Assembly: GCA_031374115.1 (NCBI GenBank)
Contig: JANMNO010000057.1
Location: 3,821 to 67,820 of the forward strand
Length of the DNA stretch: 64,000 bases
From: JAKFWF01 sp031374115
GTDB taxonomy: Bacteria > Pseudomonadota > Alphaproteobacteria > Rhizobiales > Hyphomicrobiaceae
Direction of reading: 5' to 3'
Shown piece after piece: positions 8,923 through 18,938 of this stretch. The notes below the pieces were generated by a model. The model was not told the origin of the DNA. It ran no database searches and saw only the letters and a list, made by a program, of their open reading frames with translations. Within the stretch, counting starts at the first letter, position 1, and each line of letters starts with the position of its first letter. The translations under genes and the position numbers were made by a program.

Positions 8923-9296
8923 GCTTTGCGCTTGCGTGCGGACTTCTTCCGCTGCTCGGTGCACTTGGCCGCTAGAGATGCAGCCACCGATCTGTGAGCC
9001 CACTTCAAAAGCTCGTCTGTCTCGTCGTAAAGACGATCCGGCAAACGCCAATACGACATGATACCGCGCCGGCCGAGCTTGGTGTCGTAAACGAATGGCC
9101 TCATCCCCTCAGCCTCGAAGTCTGGGATGCTAGCTGCGTCGACCTTGAGATACACAGCATCGTCACTCAAAAGAGCGAAAATAATGCCGTCGCAATAAAT
9201 TCCAGCGCCGCCGAACATGCGCCGCACAGTGATCGTGCCGAGCGGGCGCAAAGCGTCCTTGATAAAGTCAGCTGTGCAGCTGGAGCCCCGCGCCAT
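8919..9296 (-). CDS. TfoX N-terminal domain protein
   Basis: 125 aa. It shows the TfoX_N signature: LGTITVRRMFGGAGIYCDGIIFALLSDDAVYLKVD, ending with a YWRLPDRLYDETDEL helix and a Lys/Arg tail. It lacks the C-terminal TfoX domain of competence regulators, so a role in competence is not implied. The ATG at 9296 overlaps the sufA stop as TAATG, so it is probably translationally coupled to sufA. Its last bases touch the convergent serA stop. Confidence 0.8.
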   Translation of the reverse strand: MARGSSCTADFIKDALRPLGTITVRRMFGGAGIYCDGIIFALLSDDAVYLKVDAASIPDFEAEGMRPFVYDTKLGRRGIMSYWRLPDRLYDETDELLKWAHRSVAASLAAKCTEQRKKSARKRKA

Positions 9297-9691
9297 TAAA
9301 CTGGCTCGAGCCTGTCCTTCGATGCCGGCTGCAGGTTGACGCTTTCCCCACAGCCGCACGCGCTCTTTTGGTTCGGGTTATTAAACACGAACTCGGATTT
9401 GAGCTTTTCCGTTTTGTAGTCCATCTCAGTGCCGAGCAGATAGAGCAGCGCCTTCGGGTCGATCAGCACCTTCGCGCCCTTGTCCTCGACGACCTCGTCG
9501 AAGCGATCCTGAGTTTCGGCCCAGGTCATGGTGTATTCCATGCCTGCACAGCCGCCTTTCTTGACGCCGATTCGCAAGCCGACCACGCCGGGCTTCGATG
9601 CCATGATGGCGTTCACGCGTACGACCGCGGCATCGGTCAACGTCATGACCTTGGGACGCGACCGAGTTGTAGGAGCTGTAGTCACCACCAT
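9296..9691 (-). CDS. sufA: A-type iron-sulfur carrier
   Basis: About 131 aa with the HesB/IscA fold: VVGLRIGVKKGGCAGMEYTM and the C-terminal CGCGES. These carry the three cysteines (one upstream, CxC at the end) that hold a [2Fe-2S] or [4Fe-4S] cluster. It accepts clusters from the SufBCD scaffold and delivers them to target enzymes. ATG 9691 or GTG 9688 are both possible starts, with GAGG just upstream. It lies on the same strand as the suf operon but is separated from sufT by a Crp-type regulator, so it probably has its own promoter. Assignment as SufA rather than ErpA rests on location. Confidence 0.85.
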   Translation of the reverse strand: MVVTTAPTTRSRPKVMTLTDAAVVRVNAIMASKPGVVGLRIGVKKGGCAGMEYTMTWAETQDRFDEVVEDKGAKVLIDPKALLYLLGTEMDYKTEKLKSEFVFNNPNQKSACGCGESVNLQPASKDRLEPV

Positions 9692-9695
9692 AGTC

Positions 9696-9727
9696 CTCAA
9701 TCTACCGATTTCGACGTATCGATTGAG
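9696..9727. promoter_or_regulatory. Inverted repeat at the sufA start
   Basis: CTCAATC (9696-9702) is the reverse complement of GATTGAG (9721-9727). In the sufA mRNA this would form a stem close to the GAGG ribosome site and could affect translation, or it could be a protein site at the DNA level. Only the symmetry is seen. Confidence 0.3.
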
Positions 9728-9808
9728 TTACAATATAGCGTAGTTCGGCGAAATTGCGAGGGCCTTGGGAGGTCTCTACGGGCACGCGCCGCGACAAACA
9801 CTAGGCTC

Positions 9809-10039
9809 CTAGTGCTTGAGCTTCATCCACACCGAAACAGGGTACTCGCCTTTGGGATCCCACTCGTAGCCATCTGCAACAGCAATTGCGTGCGCTTGCC
9901 GAACGTCATGCGCAAGCGCGGCGCTAGGATCAGCCATCAAACCCACCCGATGCGGTTCGATCGAGCGAAAGTATTCAAGGGCAGTCCACATTGCGGACTG
10001 CCCCGTGTGCTCACCACCGCAAGAAAACCATTTGGACAT
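9809..10039 (-). CDS. Small protein of unknown function
   Basis: 76 aa, no signal peptide, no membrane helix. Features are an N-terminal FSCGGEHTG segment and a C-terminal SVWMKLKH. GGGGA lies 7 nt before the ATG. It sits between the Crp-type regulator and sufA on the same strand. I do not recognise the family. Confidence 0.55.
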   Translation of the reverse strand: MSKWFSCGGEHTGQSAMWTALEYFRSIEPHRVGLMADPSAALAHDVRQAHAIAVADGYEWDPKGEYPVSVWMKLKH

Positions 10040-10133
10040 TCATCGATCCCCGCTAGCTAACTCCATGTTACCTGCGTAACCCCGCCAATAGCGACGTTGA
10101 ACATAGTGCATAACCGTACAAAAACTGGTGTTT

Positions 10134-10847
10134 CTAGTCTGCGAGAACCCTGATCGACTGACCAAAGAGGCGCTCCGCCTCGCCCTCGGCCACGCCGTAG
10201 AATTTAGCGGCGATCTTTTCAAGGCCCGGCCTGTCGATAATGAAGATGATGCCGCGCTTGACGTTCAAGACGCCGCGGCTTTGCAGCAGAGACAATGCGA
10301 CAGTCACGCCCGGCCGGCGAACCGCAAGCATCATCGATAAAAATTCGTGCGTGACCACCAACTCGTTCGATTGCATGCGGTCCTGCGCCATGAGGAGCCA
10401 GCGCGCCAATCGCTCCTCGATTTTCGCCAAGCCGTTCGCCAAAGCCGTTTGCGAGATCTGTGAAATAAAAGCTTGGATATGTTTATGCAGCACGGACTGC
10501 ATCGTCGGACTGCTGCCCATTGCGCGCCGTAAATGGGCGGAAGCGATACGTCGGGCGCTCCCCGACACCTGCACGAACGTGTCCAGGGGCGTTCGATCAC
10601 CACCGACAACGACAGGCCAACCGGTGTAACCTTCCAATCCGATTAGACCGACTTCGATGCTCTGACGACGGGGTCCAACCGCGACCACGGAAACAATTCC
10701 GTGCTCGACGAAGTACACAAAGGGAATTGGCTTGTTTGGTGTCTCGAGCTTCTGCCGCATGGTCAGCTCGACAGATTCGAGGTGGGGCTCCAGCAAAGCT
10801 AGATCGCCCGGCGTCAGGCGCGCCAGGATTCGATTCTTGATTGGCAT
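10134..10847 (-). CDS. Crp/Fnr family transcription regulator
   Basis: 237 aa. An N-terminal cyclic-nucleotide-binding-like beta-barrel (about 15-120, with YFVEHGIVSVVAV) is joined by a long dimer helix to a C-terminal winged helix. That part reads LVVTHEFLSMMLAVRRPGVTVALSLLQSRGV, with the recognition helix RRPGVTVAL. No FNR-type cysteine cluster is present at the N-terminus, so it is not an oxygen sensor of that type. Proteins of this shape in Rhizobiales are usually annotated only as Crp/Fnr-like. ATG 10847 is preferred over the open frame from 10973. It lies between sufT and sufA, which invites but does not prove a role in iron-sulfur control. Confidence 0.85.
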   Translation of the reverse strand: MPIKNRILARLTPGDLALLEPHLESVELTMRQKLETPNKPIPFVYFVEHGIVSVVAVGPRRQSIEVGLIGLEGYTGWPVVVGGDRTPLDTFVQVSGSARRIASAHLRRAMGSSPTMQSVLHKHIQAFISQISQTALANGLAKIEERLARWLLMAQDRMQSNELVVTHEFLSMMLAVRRPGVTVALSLLQSRGVLNVKRGIIFIIDRPGLEKIAAKFYGVAEGEAERLFGQSIRVLAD

Positions 10848-11139
10848 TTTTGACACGGCGCTTTTTTTCAGGACAAGAGCAAGTGATGCTCCCGGTCGGC
10901 TGCGCCGGACACAAAGCAGCCGTACCAGGTCACAAAATACCCTTTGCGCCGTGATTGATAGGGCCGAATACAAGGTCCGCCCCGCGTCGACAGACCAAAC
11001 ACCGTCAGCTAGCGTCCGGATGAACAGTTGTCAGGATGCGGAGGCCTGGAAGCAGCTACTCTGCGAAAAGGAGAGATCATTCCAGACCGTTCGCGCAAAG
11101 GATCGCGCGCTGATATTTATTTTGAGGTCCAGAGTTTTG
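10848..11139. other. Intergenic region between sufT and the Crp-type regulator
   Basis: 292 bp without a supported gene. It would hold the promoter of the regulator gene and the 3' end of the suf operon. No clear T-tailed hairpin was seen, so readthrough from sufT is possible. The long plus-strand frame across it is antisense shadow. Confidence 0.4.
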
Positions 11140-11598
11140 TCAGAACATATTGAGGGCCAAGCGTGCCTCGTCGCTCATCCGGCTCTTGTCCCAAGGCGGA
11201 TCGAACACGATTGTGGCCTTCGAACCGGAGACGCCCGGCACCGAATTGATAGCATTCTCGACCCATACCGGCATTTCGCCAGCCACCGGACAACCCGGTG
11301 CCGTGAGTGTCATGTCGACGAGCACGTTACGATCGTCCTCGATATCAATCTTATAGATCAAGCCGAGTTCATAGATGTCGCAGGGGATTTCAGGATCGTA
11401 GACCGTCTTGAGCGCGGCTACGATATCGGCGGTCAGCTGTTCGAGTTCCTCAGCGGAAAGCGTCGAACCGGACACCGGCGTGCCGCCCGCTTCCACGGAT
11501 GGCGGAGTGGGAGCGGCGGGCATTTCCGGCGCAACACCGGCATGCGGCGGCGCACTCACCGCGAGCCGATCCCTTATGTCGTGCAGATCCTGGTCCAT
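11140..11598 (-). CDS. sufT: SufT-type iron-sulfur assembly protein (DUF59/MIP18)
   Basis: 152 aa. A disordered Ala/Pro-rich N-terminus of about 45 residues is followed by the DUF59 domain: VYDPEIPCDIYELGLIYKID (the DPE and Cys region), MTLTAPGCPVAGEMP with the conserved cysteine, and a C-terminal FDPPWDKSRMSDEARL. MIP18/SufT proteins help mature iron-sulfur proteins. The gene starts 26 bp after sufS and is the last gene of the main suf cluster. Confidence 0.88.
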   Translation of the reverse strand: MDQDLHDIRDRLAVSAPPHAGVAPEMPAAPTPPSVEAGGTPVSGSTLSAEELEQLTADIVAALKTVYDPEIPCDIYELGLIYKIDIEDDRNVLVDMTLTAPGCPVAGEMPVWVENAINSVPGVSGSKATIVFDPPWDKSRMSDEARLALNMF

Positions 11599-11624
11599 TT
11601 CAGCCTTTTACACCAATTGGCGCG

Positions 11625-12890
11625 TCATGCGAAGAACTCCTGCGCCTTGATCAGCGCATCGGCGAACACATCCACTTCGGCCTGCGTGTTGTACATTCCG
11701 AATGAAGCCCGGCACATAGCTGAGACGTCGAACCGCTCCATCAACGGCTGGGCACAATGATGGCCAGCGCGGATCGCAACCCCTGACCGATCGATGATCG
11801 TCGACACATCATGGGGGTGCAGGCCCTTGATATTGAATGATAGAATAGCGCCCTTGTCCGGCGTTGAGCCATGGACTTTGAGCCAATTAAATTCACCCAG
11901 CCGCTGGTGCGCGTACGCGATCAACGTGTGTTCGTGGGCCGCGATCTCCGATCGGCCGACTTGCATCATGAAATTGAGTGCCGCGGATAGCCCGATGGCC
12001 TCGACGATCGGCGGCGTACCAGCTTCGAAACGGTTCGGCGACGGTGCGTAAGTGATACCGTCGACGGTTACGCTTTCGATCATCGAACCGCCGCCGAGGA
12101 ACGGTGGCATTGCGTCGAGCAGTGCACGCCTGCCATACAGCACGCCGATGCCTGATGGGCCGTAAACCTTGTGGCCGGTGAAACAGTAGAAGTCGCAATC
12201 GATTGCCTGCACGTCGACGGGCAGATGCACCACGGCCTGACTGCCGTCCAGGAATACCGGAATGCCGCGCGATTTGGCGATGCGGCAAACCTCCTCGACC
12301 GGGACAAGAGTACCGGTGACGTTCGACATGTGGGTCAGCGCGATCATCTTGGTCCGCGATGAAAGCAGCCGTTCGAACTCGTCGATCAGAAATTCGCCAG
12401 TATCGGAAATCGGCGCCCACTTGATCACCGCGCCCCGGCGCTCGCGCAGAAAATTCCACGGGACGATGTTCGAGTGGTGCTCCAAGATCGAGAGTACGAT
12501 CTCGTCTCCGGCATTGATGTTAGCCATGCCCCAGCTTTGTGCGACGATATTAATGGCTTCCGTCGCGTTCTTGGCGAACACGATTTCCTCCGGCGCGCGC
12601 GCGTTCAAGAACCGCCGGGTCGTCTCGCGGGCATCTTCGTACTTCTGTGTCGTCGCGTTGGAGAGGTGGTGAATGCCGCGATGCACGTTGGCATATTCAT
12701 GGCGCATGGCATGATCCATAGCCTCGATCACAGCTTTCGGTTTCTGCGCCGATGACGCGTTGTCGAGGTAAACCAGCGGCCGGCCGTGGATCTCGCGGGA
12801 CAGGATCGGGAATTCGACGCGGATCGTATCAACATCGAGTTGCCGGGGATTGGTAGCGGGTCGCTGCATCTTGGCCGATGTCGCTGCCAT
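11625..12890 (-). CDS. sufS: Cysteine desulfurase SufS
   Basis: 421 aa, group II (SufS/CsdA) type. The N-terminus has YLDNASSAQKP, the PLP lysine is in FTGHKVYGPSGIG, and the active cysteine is in AGHHCAQPLM. GIHHLS and EHHSNIVPW are also conserved. It removes sulfur from L-cysteine and passes it to the SufBCD scaffold. ATG 12890 lies 4 bp after the sufD stop; the longer frame from 12932 would overlap sufD and is not preferred. No sufE gene is present in the window, so the sulfur acceptor is not shown here. Confidence 0.94.
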   Translation of the reverse strand: MAATSAKMQRPATNPRQLDVDTIRVEFPILSREIHGRPLVYLDNASSAQKPKAVIEAMDHAMRHEYANVHRGIHHLSNATTQKYEDARETTRRFLNARAPEEIVFAKNATEAINIVAQSWGMANINAGDEIVLSILEHHSNIVPWNFLRERRGAVIKWAPISDTGEFLIDEFERLLSSRTKMIALTHMSNVTGTLVPVEEVCRIAKSRGIPVFLDGSQAVVHLPVDVQAIDCDFYCFTGHKVYGPSGIGVLYGRRALLDAMPPFLGGGSMIESVTVDGITYAPSPNRFEAGTPPIVEAIGLSAALNFMMQVGRSEIAAHEHTLIAYAHQRLGEFNWLKVHGSTPDKGAILSFNIKGLHPHDVSTIIDRSGVAIRAGHHCAQPLMERFDVSAMCRASFGMYNTQAEVDVFADALIKAQEFFA

Positions 12891-12894
12891 GGGA

Positions 12895-14211
12895 TTAAGC
12901 CTTTGCTGCAAGCCAAGCGAATGCGACTTCACTCATTGCTTTGCGGATGCTCGGGTTATCAATCTTGTCGATCGCATCACCGACAAAACTTTGGATCAGC
13001 AAACCACGAGCCTGAGCCTCGGGAATGCCGCGCGACTGACAGTAGAAGATCAACGCCGGATCGATTTCGGCGCACGTCGAGCCATGCCCGCATGCTACAT
13101 CGTCGGCATAAATCTCAAGCTCGGGCTTGCTGTCGAATTCGGCATCCGGGGACAGCATGAGCGCTTGCGCCATCTGCTTACCGTCGGTCTTTTGCGCGGC
13201 CTGCGCTACGTGCACCTTGCCTTGGAACACGGCACGAGCACGACCATCGATCACGGTCTTGAACAGCTCGCGACTCTGGCAGCCAGGCGCGATGTGACGG
13301 ATCTCCATCGTGGTGTCGATGTGATCCGTGTTGCGGCCGAGCGCGATCCCGGCAAAATCGAACTTGCTATCACGACCGTCGAGGCTAAGTCGCATTTCGT
13401 TGCGAGCCAGACCAGCGCTTGGAGTGAGTTGCGCCGCACGATAAAGCGCGCTGGCACCAACCTTCACATCCCAGCTCGACAAATGCACGCCGCTATGTGC
13501 ACCCAGCACAATCTTCACGTGGTCGACAATTGCATGATCGCCGATCGACAGTTCAAAGCCGCAGTTCGTATGCACATCGCTACCTCCGATCTGACCATGA
13601 ACCTCGATAAGGGTGGCGCAAGCGCTCTCGCGTATATCCACGAAATTGCGCGTCGTGACCGAAGCGGGCACGTCAGCTGTGCTCAGGAATACTAACATCA
13701 GCGGCCGATCGAGCGCGACCGACTTGGGAACCTCGACCACCGCTCCATCGGAGGCGAATGCCACGTTCAGTGCTGAGACCGCATTGTTGTCCGAAAGCCC
13801 GGCGTTGGCCAAAGAGGCGTCGGCAGGGCGCTCGCTGATCGCAAACACCTGCGCTCCGGCCGGTTGTGCGTCAGCCGATAGTGCCGGCGCATGTCGGCCA
13901 TCGACGAAAACAAACCGCGCACAATCGATCGCCGCGAACGGTCCAAGCGCTGCGGTTACTTGAGCTGTGGTTACGGCCATCACCCGGCCGGCGGCTGGCG
14001 AGAGTGCTTCCTTCATTGCCGCACGCAGGTCGGTGTACTTCCACTCCTCGATGCGCCGGTGGGGCAGGCCAAGAGCACTGAAACGGGCCATGGCAGCTTC
14101 GCGCGTTTTACGCACGCCGTCGCCACCGGGCAATCCGGGGAGCGCTGCCGCGAACTGCTCTGGAATCGAACGCTCGGCCTTCGTCTTCATTACGGTGGTG
14201 TTCATTTTCAC
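12895..14211 (-). CDS. sufD: Fe-S assembly scaffold subunit SufD
   Basis: 438 aa. The C-terminal half has the SufB/SufD beta-helix core, including DVACGHGSTCAEID with the conserved His and LIFYCQSRGIPEAQARGLL. The N-terminal helical part is typical of SufD (PHRRIEEWKYTDLR). With SufB and the ATPase SufC it forms the SufBC2D complex on which clusters are built. It starts 78 bp after sufC and is followed 4 bp later by sufS. Confidence 0.93.
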   Translation of the reverse strand: MKMNTTVMKTKAERSIPEQFAAALPGLPGGDGVRKTREAAMARFSALGLPHRRIEEWKYTDLRAAMKEALSPAAGRVMAVTTAQVTAALGPFAAIDCARFVFVDGRHAPALSADAQPAGAQVFAISERPADASLANAGLSDNNAVSALNVAFASDGAVVEVPKSVALDRPLMLVFLSTADVPASVTTRNFVDIRESACATLIEVHGQIGGSDVHTNCGFELSIGDHAIVDHVKIVLGAHSGVHLSSWDVKVGASALYRAAQLTPSAGLARNEMRLSLDGRDSKFDFAGIALGRNTDHIDTTMEIRHIAPGCQSRELFKTVIDGRARAVFQGKVHVAQAAQKTDGKQMAQALMLSPDAEFDSKPELEIYADDVACGHGSTCAEIDPALIFYCQSRGIPEAQARGLLIQSFVGDAIDKIDNPSIRKAMSEVAFAWLAAKA

Positions 14212-14289
14212 GCCTCAAGGACCAACCGCCATCAAGCGGTTAGGCCGTCATTCCATGGATGGTATAACGCGCTGCGAGATCGACTGGAT

Positions 14290-15045
14290 TTATGCCGCCA
14301 GGTTTTTGAAATCGGCGTAGCCGGATTTCTCGAGCTCGAGCGCAAGCTCTTTGCCGCCCGATTTCTGGATGCGGCCGTGTGCCAGCACATGCACTTTGTC
14401 AGGCACGATGTAATTCAGCAGGCGCTGATAGTGCGTGATGACGACCATCGCGCGGTTCTTCGAGCGGAGCGCGTTCACGCCATTTGAGACGATTTTCAAA
14501 GCATCGATATCGAGCCCGCTATCGGTCTCGTCAAGCACGCACAGCGACGGTTGCAGCAGCGCCATCTGCAGGATTTCGGAGCGCTTTTTCTCGCCGCCGG
14601 AGAAGCCAACGTTCACGGGGCGCTTTAGCATCTCGACGTCGATGTTTAGCTCCGCCCCCTTAGCCTTGATGAGTTTGAGAAACTCAGGCGTGGTTAGTTC
14701 CTTGTCGCCACGGCGTTTTGCCACCGCATTGACTGCCGTCCGCAGAAACGTGAGCCCAGCGACGCCGGGAATTTCCATCGGATACTGGAAGGCGAGAAAC
14801 ACGCCGGCTGCTGCCCGCTCGTCCGGCGTCATCTCAAGGACGCTTTCCCCATTCCAAAGGATATCGCCCTGCGTCACCTCGTAGTCAGGGCGGCCCGCGA
14901 GCACGTAGGCAAGCGTCGATTTGCCGGAACCATTAGGCCCCATGATCGCGTGCACTTCACCCTTTGGCACGACTAAATCGAGGCCAGTGAGGATTGGCTT
15001 ATCCTCGGCCGCGATTTTGACGTGCAAATTCTTTATCTCAAGCAT
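14290..15045 (-). CDS. sufC: Fe-S assembly ATPase SufC
   Basis: 251 aa. Walker A GPNGSGKST, signature FSGGEKKRSE and Walker B CVLDETDSGLD (with the SufC-specific DETDSGLD) are all intact. SufC is a soluble ABC-type ATPase that reshapes the SufB-SufD interface during cluster assembly. ATG 15045 (MLEIKNLHVKI) is the family start and overlaps the end of the small gene upstream by 8 nt; the frame is open from 15117. Confidence 0.95.
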   Translation of the reverse strand: MLEIKNLHVKIAAEDKPILTGLDLVVPKGEVHAIMGPNGSGKSTLAYVLAGRPDYEVTQGDILWNGESVLEMTPDERAAAGVFLAFQYPMEIPGVAGLTFLRTAVNAVAKRRGDKELTTPEFLKLIKAKGAELNIDVEMLKRPVNVGFSGGEKKRSEILQMALLQPSLCVLDETDSGLDIDALKIVSNGVNALRSKNRAMVVITHYQRLLNYIVPDKVHVLAHGRIQKSGGKELALELEKSGYADFKNLAA

Positions 15046-15313
15046 GAACCTCACCTTGTGACTTCGCGAGCAGAAGCCGGTCGAACAGCTCGCTCGCTTG
15101 TCGTTCTGCCGCGGCATGTCGCGCGCGCAATGTTTCGACGGTCGTTTCGACCTTGGTCAGCAGCACGTAGATCTCCTTGCCACCGCCCAACGCCACCTTC
15201 TGCTTGGTATCATTGAGACGTTCAGCCGCCCGCATGGCCTCGGATTTTGTTCGGTCTGCAATTGTTTCGGCCTTGAGCCAGGCCATTTCCAGTTTCTTGA
15301 TTTCCAACGCCAT
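15038..15313 (-). CDS. Small helical protein encoded inside the suf operon
   Basis: 91 aa, highly charged and probably one or two long helices: MALEIKKLEMAWLKAETIAD, then a GGGKEIYV break, then KVETTVETLRARHAAAERQA and a C-terminal ASELFDRLLLAKSQGEVHA. GGAGGATTTT precedes the ATG. Its stop lies 8 nt inside sufC, so the two are translationally coupled. The family is not recognised. The position between sufB and sufC suggests an accessory role in cluster assembly, but this is inference only. Confidence 0.65.
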   Translation of the reverse strand: MALEIKKLEMAWLKAETIADRTKSEAMRAAERLNDTKQKVALGGGKEIYVLLTKVETTVETLRARHAAAERQASELFDRLLLAKSQGEVHA

Positions 15314-15487
15314 AAAATCCTCCGCAGAAATGTTACGACGATCGCGTCCCCAGCGCTAACCGCCAAGCGATCCCTCATTCTTCGAGTGCACTGTTGCAAC
15401 TTGGTCGAGATCAAATGTTAAATCCAAGTGCGACAGTATAGCTCATCCTAGACCCGAAAAGGCTAGCTCGTCCATCGTCAGAATTAA

Positions 15488-15637
15488 TCATTCCCACAAT
15501 CGACTAACGTAGCTGATCACTTCACTTCTACTCACCCAATCCATTGCTTTCTCTACGAAATTATCGCCAGGAACACCGTCTGCATAGTTTTTACGCAAAA
15601 ATGACGTTGATGCTTTTTGTCGAACTCCCAACCTCAA
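15488..15637 (-). CDS. Possible 49-aa ORF or gene remnant after sufB
   Basis: Directly after the sufB stop the same frame stays open to TGA at 15488. A TTG at 15637 (or 15631) would start a 47-49 aa product with protein-like composition: QKASTSFLRKNYADGVPGDN, then FVEKAMDWVSRSEVISYVSR. No strong ribosome site is seen. It may be a small gene, the tail of a lost gene, or chance. Confidence 0.25.
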   Translation of the reverse strand: MRLGVRQKASTSFLRKNYADGVPGDNFVEKAMDWVSRSEVISYVSRLWE

Positions 15638-15667
15638 TTCAGAGGTTCGCGGGCGCGGGTGCGAGGG

Positions 15668-17194
<1,527 letters not shown>

Positions 17195-17216
17195 TGATAT
17201 CAGCTCCTCAACTTTA

Positions 17217-18356
17217 CTAAGCTACCGCACGCAAGGCACGCGGGCGGGTGACGGCACCCCATACTTCTAGGAACGTAGCCACGTCAGCTTTGGATGAGTT
17301 CCATCCAAGACTGAGGCGAATTGCGTTGTTCGCGATATCGGGCGCCAGGCCCATCGCGGTCAGTACATGACTGGCCCCGACCTTGCCCGACGAGCACGCG
17401 GCGCCCGCACTGACGGCAAACCCGGCGAGGTCAAGCTTGATCACCAAGGTCTCGGCGGGTTGACCGGGCATCGCGACCGATGTCGTGTTCGGCAGACGCG
17501 GCGATCCGGCGCCGACAATAACGGCGGATGGGGTGATCTCACGAACGCCTGCTTCCAGTTGATCGCGTAAATCAGCAAGCCGTACTTCCGCCGAGCCATC
17601 GGCGCGTGCTGCCTCGGCTGCTGCGCCAAAGCCTGCGATGCCGATCACGTTCTCTGTTCCGGCACGGCGGCGGCGCTCCTGCCCACCACCGGTTACGAAG
17701 CTTGCGAGTTTCACGCCGTCACGAATGATCAGTGCACCCACTCCCGCTGGACCGCCGAGCTTGTGGCTCGATAAGCTGAGGGTATCGACACCGAGGCCCG
17801 CGAAATCGATCGGTAGACGGCCAGGCATCTGCACGGCATCGGAGTGAATGTGCAGACCATGCTCCCGGCAAAACTGAGCCGTCTCGGCTACCGGCTGCAG
17901 TACGCCGGTTTCGTTGTTCGCCATCTGCAGCACGACGAGGGTGCGGTCGCCGGATACCAGCGCGGTGAATGCATGACGCGCGATCTCTTCGACGGCGACG
18001 AGCCCGCCGGCTGAAATTGGCAGCGGACGGTGAAGGCTCTGCGAATGGGCGATCGGTCCGCGCACGGAATCGTGTTCGATCTCGGCCGACAGGATCGTTG
18101 CCCATTCACCTCCACCGATGACCCAGGCATTGGCTTCGGTCGCCCCGCTTGTGAATACGACCTCTAGAGGCTTGGCGTTGACAAGCTTGGCCACCTGCTC
18201 GCGTGCGGTCTCGATGAGCGCGCGCACACGCCGGCCCTCGTGATGAACCGATGAAGGATTACCGCACACGCTCATAGCCACGGCCATCGCTGATGCAGCT
18301 TCCGGCCGTAGTGGCGCTGTCGCGTTATGATCGAGATATATGCGTTGCGTGCTCAT
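17217..18356 (-). CDS. Cysteine desulfurase, IscS/NifS type
   Basis: 379 aa, group I desulfurase. It starts YLDHNATAPLRPEA, has the PLP lysine in LSSHKLGGPAGVGA, and carries the catalytic cysteine in the flexible loop GAACSSGKVGASHVL. Further markers are NNETGVLQPV and ERRRRAGTENV. It supplies persulfide sulfur for iron-sulfur clusters or tRNA thiolation. ATG 18356 overlaps the iscR stop as ATGA; the frame is open from 18497 but that part is shadow. The region therefore holds two desulfurases of different groups, this one and SufS. Confidence 0.9.
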   Translation of the reverse strand: MSTQRIYLDHNATAPLRPEAASAMAVAMSVCGNPSSVHHEGRRVRALIETAREQVAKLVNAKPLEVVFTSGATEANAWVIGGGEWATILSAEIEHDSVRGPIAHSQSLHRPLPISAGGLVAVEEIARHAFTALVSGDRTLVVLQMANNETGVLQPVAETAQFCREHGLHIHSDAVQMPGRLPIDFAGLGVDTLSLSSHKLGGPAGVGALIIRDGVKLASFVTGGGQERRRRAGTENVIGIAGFGAAAEAARADGSAEVRLADLRDQLEAGVREITPSAVIVGAGSPRLPNTTSVAMPGQPAETLVIKLDLAGFAVSAGAACSSGKVGASHVLTAMGLAPDIANNAIRLSLGWNSSKADVATFLEVWGAVTRPRALRAVA

Positions 18357-18817
18357 GCGGCGGCAACTCGCACATTCTTTGCGATGATTTGACCTGGTCT
18401 GATCGGCGTTCCGTCGACCACTTCCTGCAGCGATACGCCTGCCAGGAACGTCCGGATGTGGTCGCCGAGCGCATGCCACAGGCCGTGCGTCAGACATTTC
18501 GATTCACCGAGACACCCGCCAACATCGCCGACGAGGTCGAGGCAGCGCGTCATCCGCGTCTCTTCTTCGACCGCAATCATGATTTCGGAAATGGCGATCT
18601 CACGCGCCGGACGCGCTAGCTTATAGCCCCCGCTGCGCCCGCGAACGCTGTCGACAAGGCCGAAGCGGCGAAGTTGTGCGAATATCTGCTCGAGATAAGC
18701 GACCGAGAGATGCTGGCGGTCGGCAATTGCCGACAGCGCAACTGCCTCACCCGCCCCATGCTTGGCAAGATCGGTCATCGCCATGACCGCATAACGTCCT
18801 CTGGTGTTCAACTCCAC
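18353..18817 (-). CDS. iscR: Rrf2 family regulator, IscR type
   Basis: 154 aa. An N-terminal winged helix (TRGRYAVMAMTDLAKHG; LSVAYLEQIFAQLRRFGLV; VRGRSGGYKL) is followed by three cysteines and the downstream CLTH histidine that ligate a [2Fe-2S] cluster. The first two cysteines are C-X9-C instead of the C-X5-C of E. coli IscR; the second gap is X5. The GTG at 18817 follows AGGAG with 8-nt spacing and gives the family N-terminus VELNTRGRYAVMAM. As first gene of the suf cluster it probably represses it when cluster supply is sufficient. IscR is preferred over RirA because of the CLTH motif. Confidence 0.88.
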   Translation of the reverse strand: MELNTRGRYAVMAMTDLAKHGAGEAVALSAIADRQHLSVAYLEQIFAQLRRFGLVDSVRGRSGGYKLARPAREIAISEIMIAVEEETRMTRCLDLVGDVGGCLGESKCLTHGLWHALGDHIRTFLAGVSLQEVVDGTPIRPGQIIAKNVRVAAA

Positions 18818-18938
18818 GGCAGTGACTCCTGCTACAATCAGGCCATCAATTCGATCGTGATGCTTGCACAAGACACCCTGCCTTGTGCTAAGACCCCAGC
18901 CCAACGCCGCTTGCCGGACTTGGATCCGGCTTCAGCAG

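Noticed and set aside
10732..11760. 342-codon plus-strand frame over the Crp-type regulator and sufT
   Set aside because: It is antisense to two well-supported genes, has no domain and arises from high G+C codon structure.
12850..13695. 281-codon plus-strand frame opposite sufD and sufS
   Set aside because: Antisense to conserved suf genes with no recognisable protein features.
14800..15050. Longer sufC start at 15117
   Set aside because: The extension overlaps the small upstream gene in another frame and is not part of the conserved SufC N-terminus.
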